Virus record (IMG/VR): IMGVR_UViG_3300023278_000373
Coordinates: 1 to 30,369 of that record
Reading direction: 5' to 3' (one strand)
Length of the DNA stretch: 30,369 nucleotides
From: a virus
Shown one piece after another: positions 14,365 to 19,623 of the stretch. The stretch's first letter is position 1; each line of letters opens with the position of its first letter. The notes under the pieces were generated by a model. That model was not told the DNA's origin. It saw only the letters and a program-made list of their open reading frames with translations, and searched no databases. The translations under genes and the position numbers were made by a program.

Positions 14365-14832
14365 ATGACTTATGAAAAAAGAAAATGTAACCATTGTAAA
14401 GAAGATTTAGAGATAGGTGTTAACTGGTCTAGCTCCATGTCTAAACGATATGATTATAAATGCTTAAAATGTAGGAGTATATTAGATAGGCCTTACGAGT
14501 TAGGTAGAAAAAGACTTGCAAGGCCTGATAATGAAAGAAAAAGACAATACAAAAAAGATAACCCACATAAAGTATTAGCGAATAATGCAAAGCGCAGAGC
14601 TTATAAGTTAAATCAAACCCCTGCCTACTATGATCATGAAGCAGCACTTGTAATATATAAACAAGCTGCTAATTTAAATAAGATACACGGCAAAAGAGCA
14701 TTTCATGTTGACCATATAATACCATTAAAAGGAAAAAAGGTTTCTGGTTTGCACGTTCACACAAACTTACAAATACTATCAGCCAAGGATAATATATCTA
14801 AAGGCAATAAATTAATAGAGGAATTACTATGA
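14365..14832 (+). CDS. HNH endonuclease with N-terminal zinc ribbon
   Basis: This is a 155-residue protein. CNHC (Cys8, Cys11) and CLKC (Cys33, Cys36) form a zinc ribbon. The HNH core is FHVDHIIPLKGKKVSGLHV with His114, Asp116 and His117, followed by NLQILSAKDNISKGNK containing the metal-site Asn and His positions. The middle is Lys/Arg-rich and would bind DNA. It is probably a free-standing homing-type nicking or cutting enzyme, not a packaging nuclease, because it lies among early genes. Its first residues (MTYEKR) echo those of the next gene (MSYEKR), which it overlaps by 4 nt. GGAG is 9 nt upstream of the start. Confidence 0.88.
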   Translation: MTYEKRKCNHCKEDLEIGVNWSSSMSKRYDYKCLKCRSILDRPYELGRKRLARPDNERKRQYKKDNPHKVLANNAKRRAYKLNQTPAYYDHEAALVIYKQAANLNKIHGKRAFHVDHIIPLKGKKVSGLHVHTNLQILSAKDNISKGNKLIEELL

Positions 14833-15059
14833 GCTATGAAAAGAGAACAGTGCGCCATTTGGCAGCACTAAACGACCGAAGTACACCACAATACAAGAGA
14901 TCATTCGCCGCTGAATGCCTTGGGGCCCTGTACATGAGCTATAGACTAGACTGTAGGCAGATGAAAGACTTGTTTATGAGTGATCATGGGCTGTCAGATA
15001 GCTCTGCAGAGGCTATCATAGAATTCGGTAAACGATCACAGAAACTGGGAGGTATGTAG
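14829..15059 (+). CDS. Hypothetical helical early protein
   Basis: This is a 76-residue protein. After MSYEKRTVRHLAAL come SFAAECLGALYMSYRLDCRQ and DLFMSDHGLSDSSAEAIIEF, likely two or three helices. No family is assigned. It overlaps the HNH gene by ATGA, with GAGG about 9 nt upstream. Its first 24 bases are very like the first 24 of the HNH gene, suggesting that the endonuclease inserted in front of it while rebuilding a start. The encoded function is unknown. Confidence 0.6.
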   Translation: MSYEKRTVRHLAALNDRSTPQYKRSFAAECLGALYMSYRLDCRQMKDLFMSDHGLSDSSAEAIIEFGKRSQKLGGM

Positions 15060-15060
15060 T

Positions 15061-15264
15061 ATGAAAATTGAAGCATACGAACAATTAAGCGGCGCCCTAG
15101 TAGTTGATATCTATGGGACTGTGTCTATAAAAATACAATCTAATGACGGGGCAGGGCAATGGTACGAATTAGAGCCCATGTCTAATAACTTGATTTGGCT
15201 ATCAGATGATATAGACAAAGCAGCTTTAGACGTGGCACTAGTAGAATTTAAAGGGGGTGTATAA
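15061..15264 (+). CDS. Hypothetical small beta-rich protein
   Basis: This is a 67-residue acidic protein with alternating hydrophobic strands (GALVVDIYGTVSIKIQ, then GQWYELEPMSNNLIWL) and a C-terminal helix with DKAALDVALVEF. It has GGAGG 8 nt before the ATG, inside the end of the previous gene, and its stop is one base before the GTG of the next. Not recognised. Confidence 0.6.
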   Translation: MKIEAYEQLSGALVVDIYGTVSIKIQSNDGAGQWYELEPMSNNLIWLSDDIDKAALDVALVEFKGGV

Positions 15265-15265
15265 A

Positions 15266-15433
15266 GTGCATAACTTAATAGAATATACTATAGGTAGAGT
15301 GGTACAACTTCAATACGGCTTGCAACCTTATGGCATTATTGCTAGTGTTAACCAAGACAATGGTCAATGCTTAATCAAAACGGCAAAGGGCCCAAGAGTC
15401 TATAAATTTACAAGCTTAAAGGTGATTGTATGA
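15266..15433 (+). CDS. Hypothetical small protein with GTG start, SH3-like
   Basis: A GTG (15,266-15,268) follows the ribosome site AAAGGGGG about 9 nt upstream, and the frame runs 55 codons to a TGA that overlaps the next ATG. The product is beta-rich and basic: YTIGRVVQLQYGLQPYGIIA, then VNQDNGQCLIKTAKGPRVYK. G-R-V-V-x-L plus G-I-I-A-x-V resembles a small SH3-like barrel as found in nucleic-acid or adaptor proteins. No ATG would serve this frame. Confidence 0.5.
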   Translation: MHNLIEYTIGRVVQLQYGLQPYGIIASVNQDNGQCLIKTAKGPRVYKFTSLKVIV

Positions 15434-15597
15434 TAATCAATAAAAGTAAGATGGTAGAAGTTGACGCTGTTTATTTAGCAGCTATTGAGCGAGATAGCTT
15501 TTTCCTACAGTGTTTAGACGCCTGTGGCGCTCCATACACGGACGTTTGGGAGGAAGCGATGCAAGTGTTTGACAGTGAGGTAGAGAATAATGACTAA
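15430..15597 (+). CDS. Hypothetical small acidic protein
   Basis: The ATG overlaps the previous stop (ATGATAA context, 15,430-15,433) with AAAGGTG upstream. The 55-residue acidic product has MVEVDAVYLAAIERDSFFLQ and a helix with VWEEAMQVFDSEVE. It carries two cysteines (CLDAC) that might pair or bind metal. Function unknown. It overlaps the next start by 8 nt. Confidence 0.5.
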   Translation: MIINKSKMVEVDAVYLAAIERDSFFLQCLDACGAPYTDVWEEAMQVFDSEVENND

Positions 15598-15736
15598 ATC
15601 TAATAAGGCCCTAACGAAAAAAGAGGCAAGCCGCTATAATGTAATAAAGAACGTTAGCGAGACGCTAAAGGCACGTAAACAAATAAAATTAAGGCGAAAG
15701 CTAGAAGACATTAGAGAGAGGTGGGACTATGCGTAA
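15590..15736 (+). CDS. Hypothetical very basic small protein
   Basis: The ATG lies inside the end of the previous gene, with GAGG about 9 nt upstream. The 48-residue product has about 16 Lys/Arg and looks like one long helix (EASRYNVIKNVSETLKARKQ, then IKLRRKLEDIRERWDY). High positive charge suggests contact with nucleic acid or with an acidic partner. It overlaps the next gene by 8 nt. Confidence 0.5.
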   Translation: MTKSNKALTKKEASRYNVIKNVSETLKARKQIKLRRKLEDIRERWDYA

Positions 15737-15839
15737 ATGGTTTAATAAAACGGATTGGGAATGGGTACTATTAATTGTCACAGGCGCTATATTATGGTTC
15801 GCTTTAATTGGCGGTGTCTTATTGGGGTATGCGATATGA
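15729..15839 (+). CDS. 36-residue single-pass membrane peptide
   Basis: A very short frame starts at the ATG at 15,729, preceded by GAGAGGTGGG. Residues 1-11 are charged and aromatic (MRKWFNKTDWE), and residues 12-35 are one continuous hydrophobic helix (WVLLIVTGAILWFALIGGVL). The start is inside the previous gene and the stop overlaps the next ATG, so it is embedded in a chain of coupled genes, which supports it being real. It should insert in the host inner membrane with the N-terminus in the cytoplasm by the positive-inside rule. A superinfection-exclusion or membrane-modulating role is possible, inferred only from its form. Confidence 0.55.
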   Translation: MRKWFNKTDWEWVLLIVTGAILWFALIGGVLLGYAI

Positions 15840-16027
15840 TTAGTATATTAAAGTCTAAATCGTACAGAGCTCTAATAAAGCCGCGTGGGGCTGATTCGTT
15901 CCACTGGTATATAAGTGGTATACTAGACGGTAAACAGCACTCACAGAGCGATATAGAAGCTTTAAACAAGTATCAAAGGCTAGGGTATAAGATCAGAGCT
16001 AAAATAGAACAACAAAAGGGGTATTAA
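15836..16027 (+). CDS. Hypothetical small basic protein
   Basis: This 63-residue protein starts at an ATG that overlaps the preceding stop (ATGA); the frame is open further upstream but those starts lie within the membrane-peptide gene. The product, with MISILKSKSYRALIKPRGAD, then FHWYISGILDGKQHSQSDIE and KIRAKIEQQKGY, is basic and probably a small alpha/beta domain. No family is recognised. Confidence 0.55.
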   Translation: MISILKSKSYRALIKPRGADSFHWYISGILDGKQHSQSDIEALNKYQRLGYKIRAKIEQQKGY

Positions 16028-16029
16028 TT

Positions 16030-16380
16030 ATGATTGAATTTAACTTAAATAATGAGAATGGGGACATTGCTATTAAAACACGTAATGGAATGATCATTAT
16101 AGATGAATCAGACAGAGACGAGCTATTAGACAGGTTAAGGTACTCAAGGGATCAAGAGAGGTCTGTAGAGACTAATTCAGAGACTTACCAGACTAGGGCG
16201 GCATTACAGTCTAAACTAGCCTTACATGAGCTTATGCAAGATCAAGAGTATTGGCGAAAGAAGTGGGTAGCTACTAACTCTAAGCATATGAATGAATATA
16301 TAAATTATCATACGGCAGACCAAGCTAGAAATGCAGCACTTAGGTCTGGCTTAGAATTAGATGATTTACTATTATTTTAA
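16030..16380 (+). CDS. Hypothetical acidic/helical early protein
   Basis: This is a 116-residue protein. The first 30 residues are beta-like (IEFNLNNENGDIAIKTRNGM), and the rest is helical and charged (DRDELLDRLRYSRDQERSVE, then ALQSKLALHELMQDQEYWRK, with a C-terminal ELDDLLLF). AAGGGG is about 9 nt before the ATG. I recognise no domain. The coil suggests a dimer or a host-protein binder. Confidence 0.6.
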   Translation: MIEFNLNNENGDIAIKTRNGMIIIDESDRDELLDRLRYSRDQERSVETNSETYQTRAALQSKLALHELMQDQEYWRKKWVATNSKHMNEYINYHTADQARNAALRSGLELDDLLLF

Positions 16381-16398
16381 AGTTATGAGGTGGTTATA

Positions 16399-16608
16399 AT
16401 GAAATGTAAATCATGTGATGTACTACTACTAGATGATGATGATATAGAATTATGTCGTAAATGTATTAAACAAGGAGACAAACTATCAGGAGCAAATGCA
16501 GAGGACGAAGACGTGTATTATGAGTCTGATACAGACACCTCATTAGATGATTGTCTAGAAATAAGTCTTTATACAGACATAAATGAATCAGACCGTTTAC
16601 TATCATAG
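16399..16608 (+). CDS. Small acidic zinc-ribbon protein
   Basis: This is a 69-residue protein from the ATG at 16,399 (GAGGTGG lies about 5 nt upstream; a GTG 9 nt before the ATG overlaps that ribosome site and is less likely). CKSC (Cys3, Cys6) and CRKC (Cys19, Cys22) bracket VLLLDDDDIEL, making one rubredoxin-like zinc knuckle pair. The remainder is extremely acidic (AEDEDVYYESDTDTSLDD). Small acidic zinc ribbons from phages can contact transcription machinery, so a role as an RNA polymerase-binding regulator is possible; this is inference. It is the last gene before the second regulatory gap. Confidence 0.6.
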   Translation: MKCKSCDVLLLDDDDIELCRKCIKQGDKLSGANAEDEDVYYESDTDTSLDDCLEISLYTDINESDRLLS

Positions 16609-16630
16609 TGAAACATGCTAAACTAAAAAC

Positions 16631-16677
16631 AGTTCTTAAGCACTTAAGCACTCTAAAGAATTAATACTTAAATATAT
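16631..16677 (+). promoter_or_regulatory. Shared CTTAAG/AATTAATACTTAAA element upstream of SSB
   Basis: Two CTTAAG sites (16,635-16,640 and 16,643-16,648) are followed by CACTCTAAAG and AGAATTAATACTTAAA (16,657-16,672). The last 16 bases are identical to the minus strand of 11,331-11,346 in the other control region. A third CTTAAG lies at 16,705-16,710. The element faces the SSB operon. Confidence 0.6.
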
Positions 16678-16726
16678 TTTAAAGTTTAAAACAAAAGAGT
16701 TTCACTTAAGAGCCCATAGAACTATA

Positions 16727-16779
16727 GATAGAGTGATGTCTATCAAAACAATAGACTATACATAAGGTATGTCTATAAA
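16727..16779 (+). promoter_or_regulatory. Pair of ATGTCTAT elements and possible promoter for the SSB operon
   Basis: ATGTCTAT occurs at 16,736-16,743 and 16,769-16,776, 33 bp apart; the last copy ends 30 bp before the SSB start. The first is half of GATAG-n8-CTATC (16,727-16,744). ATAGAC at 16,751-16,756 faces the second copy across 14 bp. TAGACT (16,752-16,757), 16 bp spacer, TATAAA (16,774-16,779) could act as a weak -35/-10 pair. The same octamer pair occurs before the terminase gene. Confidence 0.5.
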
Positions 16780-16806
16780 CTTAATCAGAAAAGAGAGTAA
16801 AGAATT

Positions 16807-17205
16807 ATGTTTTCAGCAACAGAAGGTTATGTAGCATTCAGTAACATACTAACAGAAGATCAGTACCAAGGTCAGGACGTTGGTTATAACGTCACTCTAT
16901 GTATGGAGCAAGACGAGGCTACTAAATTAGCAGACTCAGAAGTAGTCGTAAAGAGCTATAAAGGTGTAGCTCAACGTAAGTTTAAGTCTGGATATAATAT
17001 TGGTGTCTTAACAGAAGACGGTCAAGAGATGCAGTTAAGCGAAGAGCTACCACGAGGTGCTAAAATACGCGTACAGTGGAAGCATGGGCCTAAGCATCCT
17101 CAGCATGGTGTGTCCACATACGTCAACAGGATCAAAGTATTGGACATGGGCAATGGAGATATTCCGTTAGCCTTTGAAGAGTCCGAAGAAAACAAAGACT
17201 TCTAA
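16807..17205 (+). CDS. Single-stranded DNA-binding protein, T7 gp2.5-like
   Basis: This 132-residue protein begins FSATEGYVAFSNILTEDQYQ followed by GYNVTL, which matches the beginning of T7 gp2.5-type SSBs. Strands of a compact OB fold follow, with RGAKIRVQWKHGPKHPQHGV. The C-terminus is acidic and ends in Phe (EESEENKDF), the tail that docks on polymerase and helicase in T7. It is much shorter than T7 gp2.5 (232 residues), so loops or insertions are missing. It should coat ssDNA at the fork and coordinate replication. It opens the replication operon, directly after the shared regulatory cassette. The gene context (primase-helicase, polymerase) supports the call. Confidence 0.82.
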   Translation: MFSATEGYVAFSNILTEDQYQGQDVGYNVTLCMEQDEATKLADSEVVVKSYKGVAQRKFKSGYNIGVLTEDGQEMQLSEELPRGAKIRVQWKHGPKHPQHGVSTYVNRIKVLDMGNGDIPLAFEESEENKDF

Positions 17206-17237
17206 ATCCCTTTAGAACATCCTTAGCATGATGTAAA

Positions 17238-17271
17238 ACTGCTATTTTTATCCTCTAAAGAAAATAACAGT
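17238..17271. promoter_or_regulatory. Imperfect inverted repeat upstream of the SANT-like gene
   Basis: ACTGCTATTTT (17,238-17,248) and AAAATAACAGT (17,261-17,271) pair over 11 positions with one mismatch around a 12-nt loop that holds CCTCTAAAG. There is no trailing U-run, so it is not a normal terminator. CTCTAAAGA also occurs in the shared regulatory element. It could be a processing hairpin or a protein-binding site. Confidence 0.4.
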
Positions 17272-17305
17272 CCAAATCTTAGTTAAATACTAAGGAGAAT
17301 AACGA

Positions 17306-17587
17306 ATGAGTCTTATATTCAAACCAAAAATATCTGATAAGTACAAAGCAGATCCTTTAGAAAGGTTAACAAGAAGCAGGAAAAAAAGAATACCATGGAA
17401 TAAAGCTGATATAGAAAAGCTAGTAGCATTAAGGGCTATGCATGTACCTTACAAAGAGTGCGAGAAGCTCCTTAATAGGACTGAGGGATCTTGTGCTGTT
17501 AAGTTACATTTTACAGGCGCTCTTGCTGAAATAGAAGCTATCAGAAAGAAACTAATTAATGACATAGTAGGGAAAGATAATGACTGA
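17306..17587 (+). CDS. SANT/Myb-like DNA-binding protein
   Basis: This 93-residue basic protein contains, at about residues 28-70, PWNKADIEKLVALRAMHVPY, KECEKLLNRTEGSCAVKL: a Trp, three-helix spacing and an R-T-E-G-S turn typical of SANT/Myb or GcrA-like helix-turn-helix domains. The flanks are Lys/Arg-rich. It would bind DNA in a sequence-specific manner. It is produced from the second operon, between SSB and primase, so it could be the regulator of the shared ATGTCTAT/CTTAAG cassettes or of late genes; that link is inferred from position. AAGGAG lies 9 nt before the ATG. Confidence 0.65.
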   Translation: MSLIFKPKISDKYKADPLERLTRSRKKRIPWNKADIEKLVALRAMHVPYKECEKLLNRTEGSCAVKLHFTGALAEIEAIRKKLINDIVGKDND

Positions 17588-17765
17588 GCTACAGAAAAAA
17601 GTATTTGCAAAGAAGTCTTTAAAAGAAAAAATAGCTGAATCTAAAAAGCGTCTTAAATTAGAGACTGAGATAGCTAACTACCAAGAAGGCATCAGTAGAG
17701 GTAGTTTTGTTTCCTATAATCAATCTAAAATAAATGAGTTAACTGAAGAGCTGAGGGCCTTATAA
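17580..17765 (+). CDS. Small coiled-coil protein
   Basis: This 61-residue, Lys/Glu-rich helical protein has VFAKKSLKEKIAESKKRLKL and a C-terminal QSKINELTEELRAL. It overlaps the SANT-like gene by 8 nt and the next gene by one base (TAATG), so all three are probably translated together. No family is recognised. A partner for its DNA-binding neighbour is conceivable but not shown. Confidence 0.55.
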   Translation: MTELQKKVFAKKSLKEKIAESKKRLKLETEIANYQEGISRGSFVSYNQSKINELTEELRAL

Positions 17766-17998
17766 TGCTAATAGAACTACCAGATGAAGCTGTAGATAAT
17801 ATTGTAGTCCATGAATTAAAGAACTACTATACAATCCTTGATGATGCCGTTGCAGACGAAGGGTGGTATGGGTCTATAAAAGAGAGAGATCAAGACAGGG
17901 TAACATTAGTAGCTATAATCAACATTCTAAAGCATTACATAACAACAGAGGAGCACGACCAATGGCTACAAACTATAAAGCAGGTAACTCAGAAGTAG
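17765..17998 (+). CDS. Hypothetical acidic helical protein
   Basis: This 77-residue acidic protein has VDNIVVHELKNYYTILDDAV, then WYGSIKERDQDRVTLVAIIN and HYITTEEHDQWLQ, suggesting a helical bundle. It is of a type often found just before the primase-helicase in T7-like phages, with unknown function. The end overlaps the primase-helicase start by 37 nt, an unusually long overlap. GAGGG lies about 9 nt before the ATG. Confidence 0.55.
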   Translation: MLIELPDEAVDNIVVHELKNYYTILDDAVADEGWYGSIKERDQDRVTLVAIINILKHYITTEEHDQWLQTIKQVTQK

Positions 17999-19623
17999 AG
18001 AGCAGAGGCCCATGTTCACAATGTGGTTCTAAAGATAATTTAGTTAAGTATAAAGATGGGCACTCCACTTGTTATTCCATAGGGTGTGGTCACTTTATTA
18101 AAGGGGATGGATCAGTGAGCAATACACCAGCACAGTCTGTACCAAGTAAGCCAATAAACCCTGCTGATCTAACTAAGGGCACTAGAGGCGCTATACCAGA
18201 ACGTAGGCTATCACAGGACATCTTAGATAAGTTCGGTGTTACGGTTGAGTATGATGCTAATGGTAAGATATCTAAGCACCATTACCCGTACTATGATTCA
18301 GACGGTAAGTTAGTCGCTTTAAAGACACGGGTAGTAGAAGGTAAGAAGTTCTTTTGTAGTGGTGACTTAGGTCAAGCAGGTCTATTCGGACAGAATGTAT
18401 TCGATGGGCGTGGTGGGCGTTATATAACTATCACAGAAGGTGAAATAGATGCCTTAGCAGTAAGCTCTATGTTCCACGGTAAATGGCCTGTAGTGAGCTT
18501 AAAGAACGGCTCAGGCAGTGCAGTCAAAGGTGTTAAAGAAGCACTGGAGTTCCTAGAGACCTTCGACAGTATTATACTATGTATGGATCAAGATAATGCA
18601 GGGCAAGAAGCAGTAAAGAATATAGTAGATCTATTCTCACCTAACAAAGTCAAAGTGATGAGGATGCCTCTTAAAGACGCTTCTGAAATGCTTATGAAAG
18701 GTAAGGTCAAAGAGTTCACTGAATGTTGGTGGGCCGCTAAAGCACATCGCCCAGCAGGCATAGTGTCATTGTCTGATAACTCTCTTTGGGATAAGTTCTT
18801 AAAGCGTGGTACAGAAGATGTAATACCTCTACCTAAGTCATTTGGTGGTTTAAATAAGATGATGAATGGTGGTATTGCTGCAGGAGAGATAACTGTACTA
18901 GGGGCCTTAACGTCTATCGGTAAGAGTACGGCAGTATATAACCTTACCTACGATATGTTAATGGAGTCTGATAGGACAATAGGCTGTGTGTTTCTAGAGG
19001 CTCAACCAGAAGAGATATTAGAGAAGCTAGTCTCTCTACATGAGGGCGTTAACATCTCTAATGTACCAGCAGAAGCCCGTGACTATGCTAAGATTCATAA
19101 GGGTTATCTTGAAATCATTGAATCAGATAGACTACATATTCTAGATCATCATGGCTCATTAAGTGCTGATGCTTTGTTCTCTATGATGAGATACTTAGTT
19201 AAAGGGATGGACTGTGATGTGCTTATTATAGATCCTCTACAGGCCGCTGTAATATCTAATGAGAATGGTATCATCGATGAGTTTATGGATAAGTGTTTGA
19301 AGCTAGGTGCAGAAACAGGTGTTAGTATTATCATTGTAAGTCACATGCGTAAACCTGCAGCTAAGGATGTACATGATGTGAATGAATACGACATGAAAGG
19401 CTCAGGTTCTATCAATCAGATTGCATTCAATACTATTCTACTTAGCCGTGACAAGTTAGCAGAAGATGAGTATGCAAGGAACTGTACTAAGATACAGCTA
19501 GTTAAGTGTAGACGTACAGGCAATACAGGCACAGGCGGTTGGTTATACTATAATCCAGCTACAAGTAAGATGGAGGCTGGGCAAGCTCCAAAGATACAGG
19601 AGACTGCTAACTATGACTTCTAA
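17962..19623 (+). CDS. Primase-helicase, T7 gp4-like
   Basis: This 553-residue enzyme starts at the ATG at 17,962 (GAGGAG 8 nt upstream; an upstream extension of 33 codons lacks a good site). The zinc-binding domain has Cys18, Cys21, Cys37 and Cys42. The TOPRIM primase core has TEGEIDAL (Glu159, Asp163) and MDQDNAG (Asp209, Asp211). The RecA-like helicase has Walker A GALTSIGKS (314-322), Walker B DVLIID (419-424), then IIIVSHMRKP and KGSGSINQIAFNTILLSRD. All domains are in T7 gp4 order, so it should make primers and unwind DNA as a hexamer. It shares 37 nt with the preceding gene and 11 nt with the polymerase gene. Confidence 0.95.
   Translation: MATNYKAGNSEVESRGPCSQCGSKDNLVKYKDGHSTCYSIGCGHFIKGDGSVSNTPAQSVPSKPINPADLTKGTRGAIPERRLSQDILDKFGVTVEYDANGKISKHHYPYYDSDGKLVALKTRVVEGKKFFCSGDLGQAGLFGQNVFDGRGGRYITITEGEIDALAVSSMFHGKWPVVSLKNGSGSAVKGVKEALEFLETFDSIILCMDQDNAGQEAVKNIVDLFSPNKVKVMRMPLKDASEMLMKGKVKEFTECWWAAKAHRPAGIVSLSDNSLWDKFLKRGTEDVIPLPKSFGGLNKMMNGGIAAGEITVLGALTSIGKSTAVYNLTYDMLMESDRTIGCVFLEAQPEEILEKLVSLHEGVNISNVPAEARDYAKIHKGYLEIIESDRLHILDHHGSLSADALFSMMRYLVKGMDCDVLIIDPLQAAVISNENGIIDEFMDKCLKLGAETGVSIIIVSHMRKPAAKDVHDVNEYDMKGSGSINQIAFNTILLSRDKLAEDEYARNCTKIQLVKCRRTGNTGTGGWLYYNPATSKMEAGQAPKIQETANYDF

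Noticed and set aside
17863-17961. 33-residue upstream extension of the primase-helicase
   Set aside because: The ATG at 17,962 has a GAGGAG site at the right distance and yields the expected N-terminal zinc domain; the extension lies wholly inside the previous gene.
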